The position numbers were made by a program, and so were the translations under genes. Under the pieces are notes generated by a model, which was given only the letters and a program-made list of their open reading frames with translations, made no database searches and had not been told where the DNA came from. Positions 22,515 to 31,973 of a stretch of 64,000 nt of DNA are shown piece after piece (position 1 is the stretch's first letter; each line of letters begins with the position of its first letter). The stretch covers positions 1 to 64,000 of the forward strand of contig JAJAGP010000284.1 of NCBI GenBank assembly GCA_025084515.1. Direction: 5' to 3'. Origin of the DNA: Ancistrus triradiatus. Its lineage: Eukaryota; Chordata; Actinopteri; Siluriformes; Loricariidae.

Positions 22515-23770
22515 CTCTTACACAGACAGAGCAAAGATGTGCGCAGGTTGAAAAAGAAGCCTTTGGCCTGACATGGGCCTACAAGAGATTTCAGATATTT
22601 CAGCTCCAAACCGACAATCTGTTTTCACGTTATGGAACTGTGTCATGATAGATGGCCGTCAGAGTAGTGACTCGGCCCTAAAGGAATACTGGGCAGAACA
22701 GACATTCCTTACTCTGGAATGGACTCTTGTTAAAAGGAACAAAGCTTGTCATTCCATCAGCATTAATAAATGGCATTTGTCCAAACTGCTTGAAGGACAC
22801 CAAGGCATAGTGAAACACAGAACAAGCACCCGAATCAGTAAGGTGACCTGGTCTAAGCAATCAGATCAATGAAGTGGTTCCTAACTGCAGAACTTGCATT
22901 GATATCACCTAAACTTCCAGTCCAACCAAGGCAAAAGTTAGGAGCTGGTCTGTTCGCTCAGCTGGTGGTGGAGTATTTGTCTAGATAAATAGAGATTGCA
23001 CAATTGATTCCTTCTAGCTCAGCAGACAAAAATGGTCCTCTACAGTCCATGTTTGCATGGCCCATCATTCCAGAGGTTTTGGTGACACATAATGGACCTC
23101 AGTTTTCTGGGACATCTTTCACAGTCTTAGCAGACTGTTACAGCTTTCAGCATGTTACTAGCAGCACCAAGTATCTTCAAAGTGATGGGAAGGCAGAACG
23201 TACAGCCAAGACTAAAAAATCGTCTCAAGAAGGCAGCAGATCAATACCTTGCTCTGCTTGCGTACATAGCTACACCTTTACAAAATGACTAGCCCTGATC
23301 AACTTGTTATGAGGAGAAAACTTGCACTACAGTCCCTACATACCCTGCTCTGCTGGACCCAGCTCTTCCTAATGAGGCAGTAGCTGCTCTGACGGAGAAA
23401 GAGAGGAGAATGGAGATCAAGTGTGGGTGATTGATGCAAAAACATCTACTGTGGTTAGTAATAATTCCACCAAACAGTCCTATCTTGTGGATGAACCGCA
23501 TGGGACAGTGAGAACCATCTGATATCTTTCATGACATCACCACAGAAGAGTAGTAGTGATATACAGGAACAGCAATCAAACTCTGTTAAGTCTTTACCCA
23601 TGCAAGAACTACCAAAGACAGATATTCCTGATCCACATATTACTTCAAGGACAATGACTGGAAGAGCAATTGTCAAACCAGTAAGATTAGATTTGTGAGA
23701 CTGAAAATGTTTGTTAAAAGAAAACAAGTTAAATGGGTGATGGAGGTAAAAGTTTGGTTTAATGCTTAAT
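22515..23770 (+). mobile_element. Gypsy-type LTR retrotransposon pol relic
   Basis: Two pol domains are visible. Near 22520-22620 is the RNase H start, QVEKEAFGLTWAYKRFQ. At 23004-23220 is an integrase core, with FSGTSFTVLADCYSFQHVTS and DGKAERT carrying the catalytic Glu; the expected second Asp in the VTDNGPQF motif is His (VTHNGPQF). A C-terminal 'T..GRAIVKPVRL' motif lies near 23650-23690. Stops and frameshifts interrupt the rest and no LTR is recognised, so it is a dead fragment. Confidence 0.85.
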
Positions 23771-23937
23771 AGTTAGGCAACTTTATTGCTTAGGGTAAAT
23801 TTGAATGGTTTGGAAAAAAGTAAATGAGAAAAAATATTAAATCTAAAGTATGTTCCTAGTTCTGTTGATGGTTATGCATTGTTCGGATTAGATGTCAAAA
23901 AGACACTAATGCAAAGTTATATGACAGGCACAGTTTG

Positions 23938-24120
23938 ATTACATTTACAGCATTTAGCAGACGCCCTTATCCAGAGCGACTTACAATTGATACAGTCTTA
24001 CAATCCAAGCAGTTGTGGGTTAACGGCCTTGCTCAAGAACCGAACAGTGGCAGAGGTGGAATTTGAACCCTGAACCTCCTGGTCCATAGTCCCGTACCTT
24101 ACAAGCTAGACTACCACAGT
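23938..24120 (-). mobile_element. SINE-A copy 1 of adjacent pair
   Basis: This is a near full-length SINE-A. The tail is at the left (ACATTTACAG) and the tRNA-like head at the right, with complement A-box and B-box. It is in the same orientation as the next copy, 60 bp away. Confidence 0.88.
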
Positions 24121-24180
24121 CACCAGAAATTCAATATCGGTACATCCCTACCAGATACCCGATTATAATCAGTGTTTCCA

Positions 24181-24373
24181 TTTTACATTTACGTCATTTA
24201 GCAGACTCCCTTATTCAAAGCGACTTAAAGATGACACAGTCAGACAATCCAAGCGATTGCGTGTTAAGAGCCTTGCTGAAGGACCCCACAGTGGCAGCTT
24301 GGCAGAGGTGGGATTTGAACCCTGGACCTTCTGGTCCATAGTCCAGTACCTTAGCTGCTAGGCTATCACAGTC
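24181..24373 (-). mobile_element. SINE-A copy 2 of adjacent pair
   Basis: It has the SINE-A body and head with small changes ('cgacttaaagatgacacagt'). Its head region is the start of the tandem duplication described at 24291-25560. Confidence 0.88.
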
Positions 24374-25560
24374 CCATAGGTTCTAGGTATAGACACTAGG
24401 TCCTGATGTCATTTTGCCTGATGTCATTTGGATGGGACAGCTTCTTGCAGTTGGTGCATATTAGATAGTAGTACTGACCTGATCTTCTTCTTCTTCTTCT
24501 TCTTCTTTCGGTTTCTCCCTTTATCAGGGGTCACCACAGCGAGTTAAACGTTTCCACCTCACCCTGTTCTCCACGTCCTCTACTCTCACCCCAACTCCCT
24601 GCATATCTTCATTTACCACAACCAAATAACTCCTCTTTGGTCTTCCTCTCCGTCTCTTGCTTGGCAGCTCCATCGCCAACATCCTCCTACCAATATATCC
24701 ACTATCCCTCCTCTGCACAAACCATCTCAGTCTTCCCTCTCAAATTTTGTCTCCCAATTTTCCAACCTGTGCTGTCCCTCTGATGATCTCATTCCTATTC
24801 CTGTCCACCCTAGACACTCCTAAAGAGAACCTCAACACCTTAAGTTCTGCCACCTTCAGCTCTGCTTCCTGTCTCTTTGTCAGTGCCACTGTCTCTAAGC
24901 CATACAACAAGGCTGGTCTCACTACTCTCTTATAAATCTTTCCTTTCACTTTTGCTGCGACCCTTTTGTCACACAGCACTCCTGACACTCTTCTCTGATC
25001 TAATCGTACTAATAGTCGCAGGAAGTTACCATGTGGCGTTACGAGTTGTATGTTCTTGATAATAAATACGCTTAAAAGAACAGTCAGATTCACTGTCTTT
25101 AATTTAAAAGACATGACATGAACCAGTCGTTGAAGAAAGTGGTCAGAGTAACATGTCAAGACACGTTCTGATGAACAGGCCTTGGGCAGTGGCAGAGGTG
25201 GGATTTGACCCCTGGACCCTCTGGTCCATAGTCCAGTACCTTAGCTGCTAGGCCACCACAGTCCCATAGGTTCTAGGTATAGACACTAGGTCCTGATGTC
25301 ATTTTGCCTGATGTCATTTGGATGGGACAGCTTCTTGCAGTTGGTGCATATTAGATAGTAGTACTGACCTGATCTAATCGTACTAATAGTCGCAGGAAGT
25401 TACCATGTGGCATTACGAGTCGTATGTTCTTGATAATAAACGCTTAAAAGAACAGTCATATTCACTGTCTTTAATTTAAAAGACATGACATGAACCAGTC
25501 GTTGAAGAAAGTGGTCAGAGTAGCATGTCAAGAAACATTCTGATGAACAGGCCTTGGGCA
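24291..25560. repeat. Tandem duplication, first unit split by a LINE
   Basis: Unit 1 (24291-25188) and unit 2 (25189-25560, 372 bp) run head to tail. Both go from GTGGCAG..AGGTGGGATTTGA in SINE-A to CAGGCCTTGGGCA. Without the LINE at 24486-25001, unit 1 differs from unit 2 mainly by an extra CTTGGCAG and scattered substitutions. Confidence 0.9.
24486..25001 (-). mobile_element. RTE-like LINE 3' end, 5'-truncated
   Basis: On the minus strand this encodes the C-terminal end of a LINE reverse transcriptase: RQEAELKVAELKVLRFSLGV and then RRMLAMELPSKRRRGRPKRS. It ends in an (AAG)n tail that appears as (CTT)n at the left. The target CTGATCT is present at 24479-24485 and 24995-25001. RTE clade is my best assignment. 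Confidence 0.85.
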
Positions 25561-25639
25561 ATCAAGCAAATTGCTGCCAAACAGAATGCTGATGCTCCAA
25601 CTAACCACTCCGAATACAGAACTTGTTCCTTAGCACAGA

Positions 25640-26310
25640 TGGGCTATAACAAGGGATGACCAGTTTGAATATGTCCAGTGGGAAAAAAATTGGATCACTG
25701 AGCAGTGGATAAACACTGCTTTCCGTAGCACCATGCTGATGGGAGGGTCAGAATTACAGGAACAGCAACATGAATCAATTAACCTTTCCTTCAGGTGTTA
25801 AAAGTCCAGGCTGGTGAAGGTGGAGTAATGGGGTTCGTAATGTTTTCTAGGCACACCCTGGGTCCTCTGAAAAATGTGGATTAACATATGGACAGTAGGG
25901 TTTACCTAAGGATTGTGGCTGACCAACTTCATCCATTCATGGCAGCTGTTTACACTATGGCCAAAGGTCACTCAGCTGGACAATGCACCATGCCACAAGG
26001 ATTGTGTAATCACGGCTAGGTTCCAGGAAAACCTACAGTATATTTTTCTTGCTTCACAGACCCAGATCTTAATCCTATAGAATATTTATGGAATGAATAC
26101 AGAGCAGGGCGATTAGATCAGGTCAGTACTATCTAATATGCACCAACTGCAAGAAGCTGTCCCATCCATATGGGTCAATGTTCCAGCAAAATGACATCAG
26201 GACCTAGTGTCTATACCTAGAACCTAAACTGCTACCTTTCTGAAGGCCATAGGAGGTCCTACACAATATTAGATGGGTATCTTTAATAAAGTGGCCATTT
26301 AGTGCATTCA
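25640..26310 (+). mobile_element. Tc1-like family F relic, plus strand
   Basis: It holds a 'gggagggtcagaattacagg' block, 'aggctggtgaaggtggagta', a 'gacaatgcaccatgcc' block (from a QDNAPC-type motif) and 'gatcttaatcctatagaata' (a DLNPIE-type motif). It ends with AATAAAGTGGCCATTTAGTG, the inverse of the end at 20495. All frames are broken. Confidence 0.8.
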
Positions 26311-26583
26311 TTCATTTTCTTATCCCCTTAACCCTAGCCAGCTGCATTGGGCACGAGGCAGACAGGGTGCCTACCATCTTGGGGCACATACACACTAAGG
26401 GCACTTTGGCAACAGCAATTAACCTAACACGTCTTTGGAACGTGGGAGGAAACCAGAGTAAACCCACACACACACAGGTGGAGGACATGCATACTCCACA
26501 CAGGCCTGTCATGTCCGGGGTCAGGACTGAACCGGGGTTCTCGGAGCTGTGAGGTGGCAGTGCTAACCACTGCACCAGTGCCA
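26305..26583 (-). mobile_element. SINE-C, near full length
   Basis: Read on the minus strand: head with B-box-like CCGGTTCAGTCCTG, body with ATGTCCTCCACC and GTTTACTCTGGTTTCC, and a (GAATG)n-type tail at the left end (CATTCATTCATT). It matches the plus copy at 63180-63510. Confidence 0.85.
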
Positions 26584-26599
26584 ACCTATCTGTGAATTA

Positions 26600-27110
26600 G
26601 AGCAAGAGTACTACGCAACCCCATGCGTATAAACACGAGTGAGCACATAATATATTTTCCGTGAAGAACACATCGGAGCACTAAAAGTAAACAGACTACT
26701 TGATTCTCTCTCTCCAACTGTCGACTCGGACAAGACCCAACCAGCACAGACTCGGCCAGACTGATAATCGGGGCTAAAATCGCGTCGTGTAATCCCAACT
26801 GTGCCCTCGCATTTATAAAATGTGCTCAGAATTTCAGGCAGTTCAAATAAGCAGGTATTACCGCTGCTGCATAATGAATGCATGACACCCCCTTGTGGCC
26901 AGATTGGAGAACTCTGAAACGCTGCATCTTGTCAGTCTTCAATACGTAGCTTCTGATGGGTGGTTCTATAAAACCGTTGTCATTTGTGTTCGACAACGAT
27001 TATAAAAGTTAAATTAAAATGAATAAACTTTGTGATGTTACACAGCAACATTTACACTTTATAGAAAATACCTTCCCGTTAACGTCAAACGTTAATATTT
27101 TGCATTATTT
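26600..27110 (-). repeat. Right arm of the distant inverted repeat pair
   Basis: This is the reverse complement partner of 19870-20270. The identical blocks are at 26881-26898 (18 bp) and 27049-27077 (29 bp). Similarity extends from the GCAACCCCATGCG block near 26616 to about 27110. Confidence 0.8.
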
Positions 27111-27320
27111 CTGAATCACGTCACATTTAATTCCATCACAGTCATTTTGTAATTCATCTCTGCATTACGATTATATTCTGTCATGACTTGTTCAGTTTAG
27201 ATGTCCCTTGTAAATAAAAACGTAATTAAATAAAGCATGTATGTTTGTTTATTTAAATGTCAGCATTTACAGCCATTCACAGCCGGACTAAGGTTACATC
27301 AATACTAGTCAGAAAATAAA

Positions 27321-27537
27321 GAGGTTCACATACTTTTGCCACTCTCTAATATGTAATAGTGGATCATTTTCCTCAATAAATAAATGACCAAGTATAATAT
27401 TTTGTCTCATTTGTTTAACTGGGTTTTCTTTATCTAATTCTAGGAATTGTGTGAAAATCTGATGATGTTTTAGGTCATATTTATGCAGAAATATAGAACA
27501 TTCTAAAGGGTTCACAAACTTTCAAGCACCACTGTAC
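27321..27537. mobile_element. Tc1-like family A, single terminal repeat
   Basis: A single long terminal repeat, from GAGGTTCACATACTTTTGCC to GCACCACTGTA. No transposase sequence is attached, so this is a solo end or strongly truncated copy. Confidence 0.85.
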
Positions 27538-27677
27538 AATGGACTGAAGAAAATCATATATCTGCTAAATGAAATATTTTATTCTAGTCACATATTTTAC
27601 AATCACAGTGGTAGGGCAAACATAGCACATCATCTTAATTTCTTCTTAGTTATGAGTGCAGGACACTCTCTCCCTCA

Positions 27678-27714
<37 letters not shown>

Positions 27715-27743
27715 ACAAATTCTCTCTCTCACACACACACACT
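27678..27743. repeat. (CT)n/(CA)n microsatellite
   Basis: A run of about 16 CT repeats (27685-27713), a short interruption, then CT and CA runs. Confidence 0.95.
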
Positions 27744-27799
27744 GTGCAGATTCAATTCAAGATCAGACCATTGTTAGCCACTAACAGTATTTTAAGTTA

Positions 27800-29010
27800 G
27801 ATTCAATCTGGCTTTAGATCAGGTCTCAGTACCATAACAGCAACTATGTTGGTAACAAATGATATTATCAGTGCCTTGGATAGAAAGCATCATTGTGCTG
27901 CTTTGTTTGTTGACCTATCCAAGGCATTTGATTCTGTTGATGATGAGCTGCTGTTAGGCAGACTCAGTGATACTGCTGTAGGTGATAAAGCTTTGCAATA
28001 GTTTAAGAATTACTTATCACATAGAACCCAGTGTGTATATACGAATGATCACAAATCAGATTTCTTGGAGATTTCCAAGTTAGTTCCCCAAGGTTCAGTT
28101 TTAGCCCTTGTATTATTTTCTGTTTTTCTAAACAATATTGGAATGGACATGCTCTTTATGAATTACATTACATTTCTGTCACTTAGCAGATGCCCTTATC
28201 CAGACTTAAAACTGTTATAATCTTACAATACAAGCAATTGTGTGTTAGGGTCTTGCTCAAGGAACCAACAATGGCAGCTTGGTGAGATTTGAACCCTGGA
28301 CCTTCTAATCCATAGTCCAGTACCTTAACCACTAAGCTACCACATCCCATTACCACATCATGCAGATGACACAATGGTGTACTCAGTTGCTTCTTCTCTG
28401 AGTAAGGCTATTATTGAACTTCAGACTCCCTTTCAACAACTACAGGCCTTGTTGTATGGTCTGAGGCTAGTACTCAATGTTATGAAAACAAAGTTCATGA
28501 TCTTTTACAGAACTAAGTCTCTGATTTTAGATTTTGTTGGTATTTATACTTTGGGAGAGGTTGAAACAGAAAGAGTGTCGTTTTACAAGTACTTGGGCAT
28601 TTGGATGGATGATGAGCTCTCTTTTAGAGTGCATATTGAGAACATAGTAAAGAAATTGAAGGTTATGCTGGGTTTTTATTATTGCGATAGGACTTGCCTG
28701 AATTTAGCAGCTTGGAAAAGATTTGTACAAACTATGTTCTTTAGTATTTTAGACTATGGGGATATTATTTATATGCATGCTGACTCCTCTGTATTCCCCT
28801 TGACTTATATGTAAGTCATTACCTCATACACATCATTCTATATTTTGATCTTGTTTCTTGGCCTTTGTTAAACCTAAGAAAAAGAAGCATTGGTATATTT
28901 TTATTTACAAAGCCTTGCCGACTAGACTCCCTTCTTATTTGTGTAATTTTTTTTATCATGTATCAATGGCTGCTATAATTCTCGCTCTTCTAGAAGGTTA
29001 CTCTTTAAAG
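27800..29010 (+). mobile_element. L2-like LINE reverse transcriptase, split by SINE-A
   Basis: Reverse transcriptase blocks appear in order: SGFR-like start and CAALFVDLSKAFDSVD at about 27896-27945, then VPQGSVL-like at 28084-28105. After the SINE comes HADDTMVYS at 28361-28387 (the YADD active site with Tyr changed to His), then YLGIWMDDELSFRVHIENIV at 28590-28650. The C-terminal end fades out near 29000. Stops and shifts show it is dead. Confidence 0.88.
28162..28353 (-). mobile_element. SINE-A inserted in L2-like LINE
   Basis: A complete minus-oriented SINE-A with complement B-box (GATTTGAACCC). It is flanked by ATTAC direct repeats (at about 28159 and 28349) and lies immediately before the HADD active-site codons of the LINE. 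Confidence 0.88.
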
Positions 29011-29559
29011 TACAGTACCTAAGATTAGGTACTACCTAAGACCAGGTAGTTCAGCCTAATGGGGTTGTCACCTTGGGGGTGGTCCTGAGAGTCCTTGACC
29101 CACCTTGTCAATACATGAGTTGTTAGGATCACGGGCAAAGCTGTGATCCATTAGTGAGTTGTTGACTCACCCTGCCATCATATCATTCACTAGAGTCACA
29201 TGGGTCAAGCTGTTAAACCTCATGGAGAGGGATCTCAAGGTAGTCTTTGTAGGTGGCTGATAACTGGTAGAGGAGGTAAACCACCTCATCTGTTCAGCTG
29301 TTCTACATGGACATAAATGGTCTCTTTCACAACTCTTTCAAATCATCTGTCTTCTCTGTCCAAAACATTAGCATCGCCGTTTGATAAGTGAACAAATACA
29401 AGCAGCTTTTTGTTGTCCACCAACCAGACACAGGTGGCACCTTCACTACACATCCCTGTCTCTACCCAGACCATTTCCAGGTGCTTAGCAGAAATAAATT
29501 TGTTGTCATGGCACCCGTAACATGTCCTGAAATTGACAGCCAGTCACCGTCACCTTTGT

Positions 29560-30048
29560 TTGCAGTGGTGTAGTGAACAAGAAACTTGGACTTCTATGGT
29601 CTGGAACCATGTAGCCTTTAGTTATGAATCCAGGTTCTGTTTGAGATCCGAGGTCCATGGTCCATGGAACGATACAATGACCCAACTGCTCATGATCTGA
29701 GGAGTCACTGCGTATGACAGTCGGTCGGCCCTAGAAGTGATATGAGGGACACTAACACCTCAGTGATATGTGAAGGAAATCCTGTAGCCACATATGTTGT
29801 CTCTCATAGTAAAGATTCCAACTCGAATTTTATCAGCAAGCCAATGCTCGCTCACACACAGCAAGGCTTCCCCAGGAATATCTCGGCCAGATTACAACAA
29901 TTCCTTGGCCTGTCAGGTCGCCAGATTTATCACCAATCATGCATTTACGGGACCAGCTGTATCCAGTCTAACGGCAGTCTAACAGCTCACCTACAGCCTC
30001 CTTTCAATTGTACAATTTTCCCCAATAAACTTATCATTTTGCTCTAAT
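29560..30048 (+). mobile_element. Tc1/mariner-like family G relic
   Basis: The sequence follows a transposase known in fish and frogs: 'gtatgacagtcggtcggccct', 'caatgctcgctcacacacagc' (a DNAR-HTA type catalytic motif) and 'ttccttggcctgtcaggtcgccagatttatcacca' (W-PARSPDLSP type). Frames shift repeatedly and no terminal repeats are seen. Confidence 0.7.
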
Positions 30049-30507
30049 ATGGTTATCACTTACTTATATCATTATTACATTCATACATATACATTTTCAT
30101 TTTATCCCAACAGCTCCTTGGTGAGTTATTTTTTGTCAATTACAGAGGCTTTGGGCCGAGTATCTAAATAGCTGTGTGAGAGTAGTAGGTGGATCACATA
30201 ACCAATAGTGTGCATTTTATAGCCAAAGAAATGTTTTTGTTCAGTAAAGTAAAAGTAAAAAAATGTTCACTAGACTAAAAGAAAACAAAAAACAAAACAG
30301 TGTTAAAAAATGCTGTACAAATTTGACAAGCAGAATGAATTGCCAACAAGTACATACATTTACAAACTGCAGTATAAAGGATGTCATTGTCAAGGATTTA
30401 AAACATATATAAATATATATTTAGGCCTGTATCTTTGACAGATAAAAGTTTTGACAATAATGACTACATTACAAATGTAACTTATTTTTCAGTTTTTGGT
30501 AACCTAA

Positions 30508-31014
30508 CCCAGGAAAAAATGTACTGTGAAATTTGACAGTAGAACCATGAAGTGGCCAAATTACCACCCAAATTCATGACACAATTTTGAAATAATTCAC
30601 GGTCAGTTCATTGTCCACCAAGCTTACAGTTGTACTATGAAATTTGACAGTAGAACCATGAAGTGGCCAAATTACCACCCAAACTCATAGTACAACTTTG
30701 AAATAATTCACGGTCAGTTCATTGTCCACCAAGTTTACAGTTGTACTATGACATTTGACAGTAGAACCATGAAGTGGCCAAATTACCACCCAAATTCATA
30801 GTACAACTTTGAAATAATTCACAGTCAGGTCATTGTCCACCAAGTTTACAGTTGTACTATGAAATTTGACAGTAGAACCATGAAGTGGCCAAATTACAAT
30901 CAAAAATTCATAGTAGAACTGTGAACTTCATGGTCAATGTGTGAAAGTTCACATTAAAACCATCAAGCAGGTCACAGTTTTATTATGAAAATTCACAGTA
31001 CATTTTTTCATGGG
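30508..31014. mobile_element. MITE-like element with internal 111-bp tandem array
   Basis: The ends GAAAAAATGTACTGTGAA and, inverted at 30991-31010, TGAAAAAATGTACTGTGAA form a terminal inverted repeat. Inside, a unit of 111 bp repeats about four times, with equivalent points at 30531, 30642, 30753 and 30864. Each of the inner units has 13-bp palindromic arms, GTTGTACTATGAA and TTCATAGTACAAC. No coding content. Confidence 0.82.
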
Positions 31015-31310
31015 AAGCTTGCACATTGTTGTTTTAGGATGGTGGCCATTGCTGTTCTTTATCTGTTTTTACTAAATCAAAGCTTTACTAGATGAAAAGT
31101 ATTGGTATCTGCTTAATCGACAATAAAAATGAAAATGGGTGTGTTTTTGACCAGTAATGTATGCTTTGTTTAACTTTGACACCAGTTGAAGCTAAGCTCT
31201 TTTTAACTCAGAAAAATCAACACAACGCCTAACGTGAAAGCCATATATCTAAAGCTTTCCACAGGAGTCTGTCAGTGACGCCTCAGAAGAACATGGCGCT
31301 TTTTTTGGGT

Positions 31311-31560
31311 AAACCCAATCAAATGGCTCAAATGCCATACGCCATAGATTCTCTTGAACTGGATTGGCTGTTAGCGTTGCGTCACTTGAGGGGGAAACGG
31401 CGGGAGTTTCAGACGCTCGAGATTTGGATCGGAATTTTCGTGGTTACAGTGCGCCGTTGGTTACTTCCTTTCTTCGGCTTGACAGTTTATGGTTCGAATT
31501 AAATTCGCTTTATTTTGTCAACCGACATTACTGGGAGTTATTTTAAGACGGGCCGTGACT
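31311..31560 (+). promoter_or_regulatory. diaph3: diaph3 promoter and 5' leader region
   Basis: This region is richer in CpG than its surroundings. It holds CCAAT at 31315-31319, an inverted CCAAT (ATTGG) at 31363-31367, and an E2F-like AACGGCGGGAG around 31396-31406. These fit a cell-cycle promoter. The transcription start is not determined; the leader probably runs on to the ATG at 31833. Confidence 0.5.
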
Positions 31561-31832
31561 CTGGAGAGGAGTTAGGTGATATAAACAGCCAGAAATTGGA
31601 TTAACGGACGCTGGCTAAGCAAACGAGCTAGCTGTGACAGAACTAGCTATAAGTCAGCTGCTAAGCCTGCAACTGCCGACTTGATCCGCGGCTCAGAAAC
31701 GAGCGGCAGTTCGGTGTTTTAGCTGATATACAGTAAACAACGAAGGGGTGAAGTCTGGACTTGTATAATGAGCTGTTCTTATTAAATGTGACTGAATATT
31801 ACAGCTCTCTTAGAACTAGCTAGTTAGACCTA

Positions 31833-31973
31833 ATGGATCATTACCAGCAACACCGCTATGATTCCTCTCAGGGCAGAGAGAACAAGCAGCAGCGCAAGAA
31901 GGGCTTCGGAGGTGTCGGGCAGTCATCCTGTAGCTCCTGGGGAATGGAGGAAGGAGAAAAGAAGCCCAAGTTT
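31833..31973 (+). CDS. diaph3: diaph3 coding exon 1
   Basis: 47 codons, MDHYQQHRYDSSQGRENKQQ to EEGEKKPKF, ending in phase 0. Donor GTGAGT. The N-terminus is poorly conserved, but the ending GEKKPKF matches the family. The ATG has G at +4; -3 is C. Confidence 0.92.

Noticed and set aside
30531..30970. Regularly repeated units resembling a CRISPR array
   Set aside because: Units are 111 bp head-to-tail without variable spacers and lie in a vertebrate genome within transposon-like ends.
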